The position numbers and the translations under genes were made by a program. This document shows positions 11,476 to 23,242 of a stretch of 64,000 nt of DNA, piece by piece. The stretch spans positions 23,018,482-23,082,481 of the forward strand of contig NC_030681.2 in assembly GCF_000004195.4 (NCBI RefSeq), written 5' to 3'. The notes under the pieces were generated by a model. The model saw only the letters and a list, made by a program, of their open reading frames with translations, ran no database searches and was not told the DNA's origin. Positions within the stretch are counted from its first letter, which is position 1; each line of letters opens with the position of its first letter. The DNA comes from Xenopus tropicalis. Taxonomy: Eukaryota; Chordata; Amphibia; Anura; Pipidae.

Positions 11476-11786
11476 TAGTGATGAGCACATTTTTTATTGA
11501 TTAATTTATTCGCAGCGAATTTCCACATTTTGACATTGGTACATTATTTTGTGAAAATTCCCTGCAGAAAAACTTGGTCGTGGTTGCGTCAAATTGGGTG
11601 TGGTCACGACAAAAATGGTCGAGGTTGCATGAAATTGGGCGCAGTAGCATCAAAAATAAGAAGCAGACGACAAAAAAAACGTAGGCGACAACAAAAACTT
11701 GCAACAACGGATTTTTCCCTGTTTCACAAATTTTCTTCTTATTTCGCGAATTTTATGGCGAAATGGGACAGATTAGCTCATCACTA
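11476..11786. mobile_element. H1-family hAT MITE
   Basis: Left TAGTGATGAGCACATT, right GACAGATTAGCTCATCACTA. Exact 8-bp duplication ttcatcaa at 11468-11475 and 11787-11794. The interior has the GTCGTGGTTGCGTCAAATTG type of repeating words typical of this family. Confidence 0.93.
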
Positions 11787-11794
11787 TTCATCAA

Positions 11795-12766
11795 AGGTAT
11801 TGGCACCCTGAATGTGGGCTGCATCAAAAGGCACTTGCACCCCCAAAAATTCTTCTGCAGACATAATTTTAACGCTGAACACTGTAAATGACATAATTAC
11901 CACAGCTATTAGCATAGTTATGGTTGCCTAATGTTGGGCAGTAGATATGTTTTGGGTATTCACTAACCGGTATTTAATAATATCCCCATTACTCAGTTTG
12001 TGATTTACAAAAATGAATGTTTATAAATAACCTGATGCCCCCATATGTAATTAAAGGCACAAAGTATGCCCAGGAGCAGTAACCCACAGCAACCAATAAG
12101 ATGTTTGCTTTTAAATAGGTGACCAGTAAATTCTACCTAATGATTATGGGATACTGGTCCTGGGCCTTTTATTAAATATCCCTATTAGTGCCTTTCATTA
12201 ATTTGATTAAGTACATCTGGAGTTTTAACTCAGAAAATGCCTTTGTTATGTTCAGAAACTTACCTCCAGTGTAACATTTAATTCTATGTGAAGACCCCAC
12301 CATTATTATTATTATTCCACAGTGCTGTCTAATAGAAAGGTATAACCAACAAACATGCACATTACTTAAAAATGTTGCCTAAAACAGTAAGTAAAGAGGT
12401 CCGTGTTCACTGGAGCTTACAATCTAAGCAGAGAGAAGCAGGAGAGCCCTTATAAATACAATTATCTTATCATGCTTAGAAGAGTTTTGGTCCACTATAT
12501 TATATGACCCTTCAATATATCTTGCCATGTGTTTCAAAGGCTCAGCTTCATAATTCCCACCCCCTTTTTCTTTTTCTTCCCATAACCCACACCCCAGGTT
12601 TCTACCTAAGCCTCATACTTTCCCCTTTTTGGTAAACTGAGAATGAAGTAACCAAGGCAACGGGGAGTTTGCACCAGTTTTAGTTACCCATAGCAACCAA
12701 GCAGCAGCTAACATTTATTGATCTGCAACATCTGGTTGGTTGTTATGGATAATTCAACTTTGAGCC
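11795..12766. other. no recognisable feature; short (ATT)n
   Basis: Contains a (TTA)n tract at 12301-12316. A GAGCTTACAATCTAAGC phrase at 12413 resembles the G-type retroposon described at 55727. No gene seen. Confidence 0.4.
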
Positions 12767-12774
12767 AAATTGAG

Positions 12775-12987
12775 TAGTGATAAGGGAATCGGTCCTGTTT
12801 CGCCGAAAATTTTCAAAACTTTTTTGACGCAACTTATTTGATGCAACCGCAACTTATTAAACGTGGCAGTGACTTTTTGACATGACCGTGACTTATTTGA
12901 TTATTTTGACTTTTTTCTCACCAATGCCAAAATGCAGATAATTCACAGAGAATCCATGCCTGGCTAAAAAAAATTTGCTCATCACTA
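12775..12987. mobile_element. H1-family hAT MITE
   Basis: Ends TAGTGATAAGGGAATC and TTTGCTCATCACTA. Flanks aaattgag and aaatttag agree at 7 of 8. This is a shortened copy of 213 bp. Confidence 0.88.
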
Positions 12988-13049
12988 AAATTTAGCCTTT
13001 TATTTCATTACTGTTCTTTTTATATGAATTTGCAATTACTACTTCTGTG

Positions 13050-13378
13050 TAGTGATGAGCGAATCTGTCACAATTTGCTTTGCCTTTAAATTCGCGAAAC
13101 GGCAAGGAAATTCACGAAACACAAGCGTTCTTGTCTCCCACATTTATTTTTTTGTTGCCTGCACTATTTGGCGCGACATCACCCAATTTTGACGCAACTG
13201 CACTTTTTTTACGCAACCACGCCCTTTTATTCGTGACCGCGCCCAATTTGACAAAAAAATTTCCGCTATTTTTTTCATTGCAAATTTTCACAGAAGTTTC
13301 GCAAAACAATTCACCAATGGCGAAATATGGAAATTCGCTGCGAATCCAGGCCTGGCGAAAAAAATTCGCTCATCACTA
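13050..13378. mobile_element. H1-family hAT MITE
   Basis: Ends TAGTGATGAGCGAATCTGTC and ATTCGCTCATCACTA. Flanks cttctgtg (13042-13049) and cttatgtg (13379-13386) agree at 7 of 8. The 109-codon frame over it is fortuitous. Confidence 0.9.
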
Positions 13379-13725
13379 CTTATGTGATACTGACGCAGTT
13401 CCATATTAGTATAACTAGCAAATCTCCCCTTAAACCACCCCAGCCCAGGGAGCTATCAGGAAAACTAGAAATGATATGCTTCATTATATAAAACTATAAA
13501 CTTTTACTATATATCAATTCAAAATTAAGCACACGTTTTTTAACATCTCACATTTTGTCTCTCTATACACCAGCTTGTAAAATGGGGGGCAGGTTAGGGT
13601 ATTAGTAATGACATTGACATTTTCCTATCAGTTACAGGATTGAGTCAAATCCTTCCCTTTTGTAATGCTCAGACATACGAATCAGTGAAAATGCGGCATT
13701 TTATTAATTGCACATTAATTGAACA
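13379..13725. other. no recognisable feature
   Basis: Short AT-rich spacer between two transposons. Confidence 0.4.
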
Positions 13726-13727
13726 TA

Positions 13728-14580
13728 CCGTATTTTTCGCTGTATAAGACGCTCCGGAATATAAGACGCACCCAATTTTAAAGGAGAAAAATCTAGAAAA
13801 AAAAGATTCTGAACTATATAATATACTACCGTAATTATGAAGTACTTGCCATCCTGCTGTGTGCTTTGCATGACTAGAGGTGCGCGCGCCAATGTCAGCA
13901 GTGTCAGTGCGCGCCGATCGGCACTGCAAGGGGAAGAGGATGCAGGGTACGGACGTCCACGGGGGGGGTAATATCCCCCCAAATATTACGAAAGTGCCCC
14001 CATACACAGTGCCCCAATTGCCCCATAGACAGTAGCCCCCACACACAGTGCCCCAATAGAAAGTGCCCCCATACACAGTACCCCAATTGCCCCCATAAAC
14101 AGTGCCCCAATTGCCCCATAGACAGTAGCCCCCACACACAGTGCCCCCATACACAGTGCCCCAATTGCCCCCATACACAGTGCCCCCAATTGCCCCCATA
14201 CACAGTACCCCCCATAGACAGTATCCCCACACACAGTGCCCCCAATTGCCCCCATACACAGTACCCCCCATAGACAGTAGCCCCACACACAGTGCCCCCA
14301 ATTGCCCCCATAGCAAGTACCCCCAACAGACCAAGTCACCGCCGGAGGCTCCTTCTTTCTTATGCCGCTACAACAGGCACTTCTATAAGGTTGCGCTTCG
14401 TCGCTGACGTGTGACGTCATACGCACGGGCGCAACCTTATAAAAAGGCTTGACGCTGCCGCATTAGAGAGAAGAATGACTTGGCGGTACTGGGGGTGAGT
14501 ATTCATCGTATAAGACGCACCAACTTTTCCCCCCCAGTTTTGGGGAAGAAAAAGTGCGTTTTATACGGCGAAAAATACGG
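13728..14580. mobile_element. TA-flanked DNA transposon with CCGTATTTTTCG termini
   Basis: Left CCGTATTTTTCGCTGTATAA, right terminus complementary to CCGTATTTTTCGCCGTATAA. TA lies on both sides (13726-13727 and 14581-14582). A second ATAAGACGCACC is inside both ends (13765 and 14510). TA targets fit Tc1/mariner-type transposition, but no transposase is present. The interior is occupied by a C-rich minisatellite. Confidence 0.85.
13986..14330 (+). repeat. C-rich minisatellite (CAATTGCCCC/ACACAGTGCCCC)
   Basis: Imperfect tandem units built from CCCCCATACACAGTGCCCC, CAATTGCC and CATAGACAGTAGCCCC modules in variable order, with an overall period near 17-33 bp. Long minus-strand frames full of WGQLGH and VWG repeats come from this array and are not evidence of a protein. 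Confidence 0.9.
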
Positions 14581-14582
14581 TA

Positions 14583-15480
14583 ATTCACATAGTAAGTGCA
14601 GTTGTAATCAGCAGAAATGTTATCCTTATGCCCTTTAGCCACTGCTTTTAAGATGCAACATGGGTCAGGGCCAGGTAAGAAAGCCTACTGGAACATATTC
14701 GATTCAGCATAAATAAACCCCATTGGTGCCAACATTATCATAAACAAATAAATAAAAATAACAAATAAATACAATTATTGACAGGTACACTTCAAAGAGA
14801 GAAAATATATGTATGAACAAATTCTTCTCAAGACCTTCAAACTACACTAGAATAAATATATTAATAAACCTTCCCTAAATAATTTATACATGTGGTCTGG
14901 TCCTCAAACAAGTCAAACACGTGTTAGCTAAAGAAGATATCTTCCCCCAGTAAATACACATAGATAGCATATACATCTCTATATAACTTAATGTCTCTTA
15001 ACTACAAATCTAGTGACCAAAGGGAAAATATAAATATAATCAATACAAGACATAAATATATGTGTTCCCTCCGCAGTTATTTTTAATTATTCATTGATAA
15101 CAGGCTTTAATAGGCCTCATGCTCATAGACCATTATTCTAAAGTACCGTTTGTTTTAACTTCATATTGTTCAATTGTTCATGGTCTTTTCAATTATTTAT
15201 AGACTTCAAGAAAAAAAGGCAACTTTGATCTCTTCAGCTAGACCTTGGTAAACATTATTCCTCATTGGAGTATTCTTCTTCTAGAACTTCCTTTGATTCT
15301 CAAGGTTAGCTGTTGGAAAACTCCCTGAAGAGTTATTGCTTACAATGCTCTTGGCCCCTTGGCAACCAATGGCAGCATCCATAGTAGGTACAACACTATG
15401 GAGACTCAGGTACATATATAGGCAGTGGTGAGAAGTACAACCTGATTTAGATTTCCCCAATGGACATCCCTTTGACCGAA
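14583..15480. other. no recognisable feature
   Basis: AT-rich DNA, few landmarks. Confidence 0.4.
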
Positions 15481-15483
15481 GAC

Positions 15484-15853
15484 TAGTGATGAGCGATTTT
15501 TTTTTTTTCGCCAGACATGGATTTGTGGTAAAATTCTGTGTTTCACCTTCTGCAAATGTTTTCATGAAACCGTGTAAAATTTTAATGGAAAAAATGTGAG
15601 AAAAGCCCTTTTCCTTCAATGCATTTGCAGTGAGAAATTTTGAGAAAAAAATTCCACTTGACTTTAATGCATATTTGGCATACAAAACAATTTTAGAAAA
15701 AACACCTCTTGACTTGAATGTGTTTGGAGTGAGAAAAAAAATTGAATTAAACTCCTACTGATGTCAATACATTTATTGTAGAAAAAAAAAGTACAAAACA
15801 CACCCATTGACTTCAATGCATTACGCTAATGGGACAGATTCGCTCAACTTTAC
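15484..15853. mobile_element. H1-family hAT MITE, decayed right end
   Basis: Left TAGTGATGAGCGATTTTT; right end decayed to GACAGATTCGCTCAACTTTA. The interior has a local repeat (TGACTT(C/T)AATGCAT) spaced about 60 bp. Flanks agree poorly (4 of 8). Confidence 0.75.
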
Positions 15854-15921
15854 CAGCTACTAAAAAGAAGGCTTCTTGGAAGATTCACTTTAAATGTTAA
15901 TGACAAAGAATAATGTGTGGC

Positions 15922-16244
15922 TAGTGATGAGCGAATCTGTCCCGTTTCGCTTTATCGAAAAATTTGCAAAAAATCTCGCAATGATTCTTTTGACGCTCGC
16001 GACTCTTCTTGTGACAATTTTTTGGACGTGAGACAATTCTTTTGATGCCTGCGACTATTCTTACAACAATTTTTGGACGTGCGACTATTTTTTTTGACGC
16101 GCGACTATTCTTGCAATTTTTGGACGCGTGGTGAATATTTCCGCAGCAATTTTTTTCAGCCGTTTCTCGAAAAAAATCCGCCAATGGCGAAACGTGGAAG
16201 TCCGCCCTGAATCCATGCCTGGCGAAACATTTCGCCCATCACTA
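15922..16244. mobile_element. H1-family hAT MITE
   Basis: Left TAGTGATGAGCGAATCTGTC, right TTCGCCCATCACTA, with an exact 8-bp duplication tgtgtggc at 15914-15921 and 16245-16252. This is one of the clearest copies. Confidence 0.95.
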
Positions 16245-16252
16245 TGTGTGGC

Positions 16253-16597
16253 CAGTTCAAGTGTGTTCCGGTATACTGTCCTTTGCTCTGCCTTGTCATA
16301 ATACAGTGCATGATCAAAAAAAAAAAGCTTTCCATCCATAAGAGGAATGACTTCCTGTATGGAGCCAATTATTGAATCTGATTCTGACTGGGATGTCTGT
16401 CCAATTAGATTGAACAAATTGGCATATAGAAAACTGACCTAACTGAATAACAAAATTGGCCCGAATCTAATCCCTCCATAACATTTGTCCACCTAGTTCT
16501 CAAGATAGTAGTAGATAACCAAAAACCTAATAAAAAATGTCAGCATACTCACTCATACAAACTGAATATGCATTGTCGTCTTATTGTTATCTTATAT
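16253..16597. other. no recognisable feature
   Basis: Spacer, nothing identified. Confidence 0.4.
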
Positions 16598-16790
16598 CAG
16601 TGATCCCCAACCAGTGACTCAACCCCTTGGATGTTGCTCCCTGTGGCCTCAAAGCAGGTGTTTATTTTTAAATTCCTGGCTTGGAGGCAAGTTTTGGTTG
16701 CATAAAACCCAGTGCTGTCAAACAGATCCTCCTGTAGGGGCTACCAAATAGCCAATCACAAACCATATTTGGCACCCTTAACTCTTCTTA
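16598..16790. mobile_element. H2-family hAT-like MITE, truncated
   Basis: Starts CAGTGATCCCCAACCAGTG and shares GGATGTTGCTCCCTGTGGC and AATTCCTGGCTTGG with the reversed 61078 copy. It fades after TAGCCAATCACAAACC without a matching end. Confidence 0.7.
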
Positions 16791-17455
16791 CATTTAAATG
16801 TAGTTTAAATGTAGTTCATGAGTAAAAAATAGTTTGTCATAGATTATTATATAAGGCTGTGATAAATTGCATAGTGCTAGTAAGCTGAATTCGTATTGAT
16901 GATTTCTGTTGCTTAGCCCTATTGTCTTCTCCATGCCCACTTTATTATTTTCCTTGCAGTGAAATCTGCTCATTAAGTGCCTGAGCGAGTGCTAATGATC
17001 ATGGCACAATATGTGCACTCATAGGGAATATTATTCTGTCTTATCACTTTATTACTTGTTTAGAGTACACAATGGACTTCTAAATGAATCACAATTAATC
17101 TCAAAACTGTATATTTCTTTTTAGTGTCAGTGCTAGCAACAACATATGTATGACAGACAGAGTAATGTATTATTTTAATTTACTATAAAAGAGTATGCAA
17201 CAAACCTTTATTATTATTATTATTATTGCTATAATCGTTTGGGAAGCTAAATATACCATTCATTTTAAATAGACATTGGAATAGAAATGTGCGTTAATCA
17301 TAACAGCAAGCAAATAATCCCTTTGGGGGGGGGTGATGGTAAATACAATTAAATGCATTGTCTAAAAATCCCAATTACATTTGGATACTATCTTATCTGG
17401 ACCATTAATCCAAGCTGGACTTGTCCGTGGTCAGCTAAAAAGACTTGAGGACATT
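16791..17455. other. no recognisable feature; (TTA)n
   Basis: Contains a (TTA)n microsatellite at 17202-17227. No gene signals. Confidence 0.4.
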
Positions 17456-17560
17456 TGTATATATGTATATCTTTATTTATAAAGCACTACTTACGTACGC
17501 AGCGCTGTACAGTAGAATACATTAATACAAACAGGGGGTTATTAAGATAATAATAGATAA
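17456..17560 (-). repeat. G-type retroposon fragment
   Basis: CTTTATTTATAAAGCACTAC, then ACGCAGCGCTGTACAGTAG and CAAACAGGGGGTTATTA. It matches the fuller copies at 36141, 43880 (opposite strand) and 55727. Orientation is judged from the copy at 43880, which ends in an ATAATAATTAT tail. Confidence 0.65.
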
Positions 17561-17614
17561 ATACAATGTGCCAATATAAAATGGCACAAACGTTGCATAT
17601 GGTGGCACCTCTTT

Positions 17615-17845
17615 TTGGAAATTTTTGCACAACTTTTTTTTGGGGCGTGCGTCAATTTTTTTTGCCACGGGCGACATTTTTGGACGCAAGCGACAATTTG
17701 TTTCGATGCGGGCGACATTTTTTATGTCACACAGTGAATTTTTATGCGGAGAATATGACATCTGTTTCGCAAAACAATCCGTCAATGGCGAAATGCAGAA
17801 AAAATCGCAGCTAATGCATGCCTGCCGAATAATTTCGCCCAACTT
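17615..17845. mobile_element. H1-family hAT MITE, left-truncated
   Basis: Interior words of the family (GGACGCAAGCGACAATTTG, CGTCAATGGCGAAATGC, CATGCCTGCCGAAT) and a decayed right end, TTTCGCCCAACTTTC. No left terminus. Confidence 0.65.
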
Positions 17846-17929
17846 TCTTCTTTATCTGCTGCTTTTCAACCTTTGGACTGGCTAACAGTACCTCACTCAT
17901 ACTTGGACCCCCATATGTAGAGCCTGAGG

Positions 17930-18247
17930 GCCTTACTAACGCTGGATTATTTTCAGTTTTGACGCCAAAACCTGATTTTGTTGCCAAAAAACTTGATTTT
18001 TTGGCAATTTATTATGCAACAAAACTGCGATAAATCCGAATACAAAAATACACCAGCTAAAACCTGTCAAGACCATGTAGAAGTCAATGACAGATGTTGC
18101 TTTTACAACTAGAAAATCTTTTTCTGGTTGTTGTGTTTTTTCAATTTAAATCTTTTGATATATGGCTGGAATTCATTAAAATTAGTTTAGTTGTGGTTTA
18201 AAAAACTATAAAACCACAAAAATCCGAATTTCAATAAATCCCCCCTA
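17930..18247. repeat. M-type foldback repeat, copy 1
   Basis: Left AGGGCCTTACTAACGC, right AATTTCAATAAATCCCCCCT, with a partly self-complementary interior and the phrase CATGTAGAAGTCAATGACAG (reversed in the copies at 35905 and 63440). Termini are only approximate. Confidence 0.5.
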
Positions 18248-18258
18248 AATATATAATA

Positions 18259-18812
18259 CAGGTAAGGGATCCCTTATCCGGAAACCCAATATCCACAAAG
18301 CTCCAAATTAAGGAAAGCCTGTCGCCCATAGAGCCCATTTTAATCAAATAATTCAGATTTTGAAAATTGATTTCCTTTTTCTCTGTAATAATAAAACAGT
18401 ACCTGTACTTGATCCCAACTAAGATATAATTACCCCTTATTGGGGGCAGAACAGCCCTATTGGGTTTATTTAATGGTTAAATGATTCCCTTTTCTCTGCA
18501 ATAATAAAACAGTACCTGTACTTGATCCCAACTAAGATATAATGACCCCTTATTGGGGGCAGAACAGCCCTATTGGGTTTATTTCATGGTTAAATGATTC
18601 CCTTTTCTCTGTAGTAATAAAACATTGCTTTGTATTTGATCCCAACTAAGATATAATTAATCCTTACTGGATGTAAAATAATCCTATTGGGTTTAAGTAA
18701 TGTTTTATTGATTTCTTAGTAGACTTAAGGTATGGAGATCCAAATTATGGAAAGATCCCTTATCCGGAATACCCTTGGTCCCGAGCATTTTGGATAACAG
18801 GTCCTATACCTG
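18259..18812 (-). mobile_element. S-family MITE, three-copy array
   Basis: Left CAGGTAAGGGATCCCTTATC, right GGATAACAGGTCCTATACCTG, TA on both sides. It contains three reversed 113-bp units (about 18375-18700). The unit next to the right end is the most diverged. Confidence 0.88.
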
Positions 18813-19910
18813 TACATACAGTAGTTGTGGGTGACAAGAACAACAAAAATGACTGTTTTACATGACAGAAACAGAACCACTATGATCTTGTGTTTCACTT
18901 TATTCATTGATGTTAGAACCATTAAAACCATAAAGACAAATCTAATATGTTTGTTTGGAAGATCAGTAAATATAGGGTCTGGTTTATTATTTATTGAACA
19001 CTGAAGTCCATAAGATTCCCAGCATTTCAAACAATTTTATGATTTACCAAAGTTTCCTGACGCCATCTGCCCTACAGAGTGATAGAGTTCAGCACTGTTC
19101 ATTAGTAGCACTGGGCATCGTTGCCTGACGGAAATCTTGTTCCTCAATGCAAATCCCAAGCGGGGAGAAAAAATCCAAGCAACAATTATTAAGAATTATT
19201 ACCGAAGGTTAAATCAAGCAGGGCCCTTTGTCTGTCTAACACTCCTGGAGTGTTTAATTACAAGTGTTTGTGACAGTGCTCTGTGAGAACGTGGGAATAG
19301 GGTAGGACACACAACTCCTTTAGGGAATGAGGCTCTTTTATGCAGCATGGCAACTTCAACTTTACCAGTTTTCTCAGCCCTTAAAGATTGGGCACTGCTA
19401 CTGCTGGTCACTGGAAAATGTGGGTACAGCTTGGCAGTCTGTGATCTATAAAAAGACCAAAAAACGAAGAGAACAGCCCCTGACTTAAAGGCTAAACGGG
19501 GCTTCATGTTTTCTGCAAATCACAATAGCAGCTTCTAGAATGGGCCAATCACATGACATTCTAGGTTGGGCCATTATAGGGACCAATCTTACAAGGGAAC
19601 ATGGCGTCCACTATCTACAGTATATTACAGAGGGTCCTGGCTTTATGGAAAGGACAGGATTTCAGGCTGGCTACACTTAACATTAAACATTTCTGAAGCA
19701 ATTGATCCACAGTTTCATTGGGAAAAAGGAAATTAAATTTTTCTTTAAAAAAGTTGTTTTATCCCAGTGGAATTCTGCCACTAGCCTCACCTCGAAGACA
19801 GGGCCCCTTGAGCTTAATTTCACCAAGGCCTTGGTTACCTTAGGGCTTAACTTGCCACTGAGGCACCCTTCCTTAGCCTCTCCAATAGCAGCCACCCCGG
19901 GCAACACAGA
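18813..19910. other. no recognisable feature
   Basis: Relatively ordinary composition; no repeat ends and no credible coding frame. Confidence 0.4.
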
Positions 19911-21417
19911 GGGGCTGACTGATCAAAGTCTGAATTTCAGGTTTCAAAAAGTACGCGTGGGAAAAAAAATCGTATTAGATCTGAAAATTTCAGATCGCAT
20001 TGTGGTTGTAAAAATATCATGGTACGATCCGAAAGTTCCTAAATTTTTGTATTCGATTGTATTACGCTTGTATCGTAAAAGGCTCAAAAAACTTTCTGAA
20101 CCTTCAGTGCATGATTTTGGAAGCCTCCCATAGGGCTCAATGGCACTCTGCAGCTCCCACCCGGCCCAAGGAAAGTCTCCCATAGGGCTCAATGGCACTC
20201 TGCAGCTCCAACCCGGCCCAAGGAAAGTCTCCCATAGGGCTCAATGGCACTCTGCAGCTCCCACCCGGCCCAAGGAAAGTCTCCCATAGGGCTCAATGGC
20301 ACTCTGCAGCTCCAACCTGCCCAAGGAAAGTCTCCCATAGGGCTCAATGGCACTCTGCAGCTCCAACCTGCCCAAGGAAAGTCTCCCATAGGGCTCAATG
20401 GCACTCTGCAGCTCCACCCCAACCCAAGGAAAGTCTCCCATAGGGCTCAATGGCACTCTGCAGCTCCAACAGTCTCCCATAGGGCTCAATGGCACTCTGC
20501 AGCTCCACCCCAACCCAAGGAAAGTCTCCCATAGGGCTCAATGGCACTCTGCAGCTCCAACCCGGCCCAAGGAAAGTCTCCCATAGGGCTCAATGGCACT
20601 CTGCAGCTCCCACCCGGCCCAAGGAAAGTCTCCCATAGGGCTCAATGGCACTCTGCAGCTCCAACCCGGCCCAAGGAAAACCTCCCATAGGGCTCAATGG
20701 CACTCTGCAGCTCCAACTTGGCCCAAGGAAAGTCTCCCATAGGGCTCAATGGCACTCTGCAGCTCCAACCCGGCCCAAGGAAAGCCTCCCATAGGGCTCA
20801 ATGGCACTCTGCAGCTGAAACCCGGCCCAAGGAAAGTCTCCCATAGGGCTCAATGGCACTCTGCAGCTCCAACCCGGCCCAAGGAAAGCCTCCCATAGGG
20901 CTCAATGGCACTCTGCAGCTGAAACCCGGCCCAAGGAAAGTCTCCCATAGGGCTCAATGGCACTCTGCAGCTCCAACCCGGCCCAAGGAAAGTCTCCCAT
21001 AGGGCTCAATGGCACTCTGCAGCTCCAACCCGGCCCAAGGAAAGTCTCCCATAGGGCTCAATGGCACTCTGCAGCTCCAACCTGCCCAAGGAAAGTCTCC
21101 CATAGGGCTCAATGGCACTCTGCAGCTCCAACCCGGCCCAAGGAAAGCCTCCCATAGGGCTCAATGGCACTCTGCAGCTCCAACCTGGCCCAAGGAAAGT
21201 CTCCCATAGGGCTTAATGGCTCCAACCAGGCCCAAGAAAAGTCACGATTGAATGAATCTGAAACTTTCATACTTGTTGCGACAAATACGATTTTGTCGCA
21301 CAAAGTACGAAAAAGTCATGGAAATTAACAAAAATTTCATAGAAAATATGCATACTTCTAAAAGTCAGAAAAAATACTAATTTTTTCCATTAAATCGTAC
21401 TTTAATGAATAGGCCCC
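19911..21417. mobile_element. B-family MITE carrying a 52-bp minisatellite
   Basis: Left GGGGCTGACTGATCAAAGT, right complementary to GGGGCCTATTCATTAAAGT. The flanks are AGA and ATA. The parts bordering the array (GCATGATTTTGGAAGCCTCC at the left, AAAAGTCACGATTGAATGAA at the right) are homologous to the array borders in the element at 42294-43552. Confidence 0.85.
20107..21232 (+). repeat. 52-bp minisatellite, about 22 copies
   Basis: The unit contains CTCCCATAGGGCTCAATGGC, ACTCTGCAGCTCC and a variable linker (AACCCGGCCC, CACCCGGCCC, AACCTGCCC, CACCCCAACCC) then AAGGAAAGT. Linkers vary in length by a few bases, and one unit is much shorter (near 20470). A GAAACCCGG variant occurs twice, 104 bp apart, suggesting local duplication of two-unit blocks. 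Frames repeating MALCSS-type peptides are artefacts of the array. Confidence 0.95.
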
Positions 21418-22298
21418 ATAGAGTCCAACGAGACAGAACCATGTGCTCCCTTGTCTTTTATAGACTAGGGAACTGGAACTACACTCATCACTCCTGGGCC
21501 TATGAGGACATATCCCTACCCCAGAGCATAGGGATGGTTATATATATGCAAACAAAGAGTTGACACAGTAGAGAACTCAAATGAGTTAGTCTTCCTATTA
21601 AAATATAAATGAAATACAGGAATTATCACATGTAAATGAGTGTTTATCTGCATTCTGAATATCTATGTAAAGGATTTTAATTATTAACTGAAATTGGGAT
21701 ATTGTTATTGCGAGTTTGGTTTCTAAGGGGCAAGTAAAGTTGCTTTAGATATCATTTTTCTTTGTACCATTCATTTGAAAGATTTGCAAGGCAGCTTTAG
21801 GCTTTTTGACTTTGCATAGAAAAGTTATTAAAACTATTTGACATAACAAAGAAATTACCAACGGAATAGAAAAATGACCCCACTATAACAATGTGATGAA
21901 TTTTATAACTGTGAGCTATGGTATCGCAGAGGAAATTTGTATTTAAATGGAAGTTTTCTCATGGCCAGGGATTAAAAATGGTATTTTTTTATTAAAGATT
22001 CATTGCTGAAACCCACTGCTACCAGACACGCTAGTACTATGGAATATGGAACTATATTATATTATATTCTGATTGTTTTATCACAATTGTTTTACTTACA
22101 AGTGGCAAGTTACTCAGGGTTATTTGAGTTTATTTGTTGTCCTATAGCCTCATTATGCCACACTTAAGGACCGATTTACTACAGGAAGTAGTGCAAGTAT
22201 TGGAGCATAAAGGGGCCTGCATGGGGCAGACGCAAGCAGGCAGAGAGATACTGGTAGGTTCAGAAAGAATAGCCAGCTCTTGTTATAGGTCACACTAA
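21418..22298. other. no recognisable feature
   Basis: AT-rich DNA with no supported feature. Confidence 0.4.
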
Positions 22299-22708
22299 GG
22301 GGCACATTTACTAAGCCACGAACGGGCCGAATGCGTCCGATTGCGTTTTTTTCGTAATGATCGGTATTTTGCGATTTTTTCGGAAAATTGTCGCAACTTT
22401 TTCGTTACTAATACGATTTGTGCGAAAAAACGCGAGTTTTTCGTAGCCATTCCGAAAGTTGCGCAAAATCTGACTTTTCGCGCAAGTTTTAACGCTGCGG
22501 AAAAAATCGCCAGATTTTGCGCAACTTTCGGAATGGCTACGAAAAACTCGCGTTTTTTCGCGCAAATCGTATTGGTCTCGACAATTTCCGAAAAGTCGTA
22601 AAGACGCCGAAAAAAATCGCAAAAAAATACGAAAAAGTCGCACAATGTTTGTTTTCAAATCGGAATTTTTCCAATTCGGTTCAGATTCGTGTCTTAGTAA
22701 ATGTGCCC
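22299..22708. mobile_element. A-family foldback MITE
   Basis: Left GGGGCACATTTACTAAGCC, right TTAGTAAATGTGCCC. The interior is a large hairpin: about 60 bp around GTAGCCATTCCGAAAGTTGC (22442) reappear complementary near 22512-22571. Rich in TTTTTCG and CGAAAAA words. The flanks give no clear duplication. Confidence 0.88.
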
Positions 22709-23242
22709 TTAGGTGGGATAGACAGGCAGGGCTATTTAGTGAGCAGCATATTGGCTCCAACCAGGAATTGTAGAGGGATTATAATCCCGGGTATAATACT
22801 GCCCAGAGTAGGGTAACAGTGTACAGACCTAGGGTTAAATAGTGATCACCCAGGTTCCACTGGAAGCATATACCTGAAAGCTGGGGGTTAACCCATTGTG
22901 CCCTGCAGCTAAAGAGTTATTGTGACCATTCGTTGTAAGTACTGCCTATTCTATTAGATGCTACTATCTACCTATTCTGTGCTGCATTACTCCTAAGTGG
23001 CTGTGTAAAGAAACAGTTCATGGTTTCAAGGTTAAGAACCACTGGCGCCCATTTATTGTGAAATACAACACATATATGCCTGGCCTCCATACCAAGTGAG
23101 TGCTCACCCCTGAAGGATACAGTCTCACCTGGGATAAAATACGGTGTACTGTAGCTTGTAGTAATAGAAGGGCTTATTTACTATAAGCTTACATTTATAG
23201 TAAATTGTATCTGACCTGTAGAGGTTATCCTGATTTTATATA
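22709..23242. other. no recognisable feature
   Basis: Spacer between repeats; nothing identified. Confidence 0.4.

Noticed and set aside
13669..14426. Long minus-strand frames rich in G, W, C (up to 221 codons)
   Set aside because: They are translations of a C-rich minisatellite inside a TA-flanked transposon. Several frames are open at once, as expected from repeats without stop codons.
20107..21232. CRISPR-like regular repeats
   Set aside because: Units are contiguous with no unique spacers, and the context is a vertebrate transposon.
20189..21303. Frames repeating MALCSS or MGDFPWAGW peptides on both strands
   Set aside because: Produced by the 52-bp array; because 52 is not a multiple of three, the frame rotates and the peptides are fortuitous.
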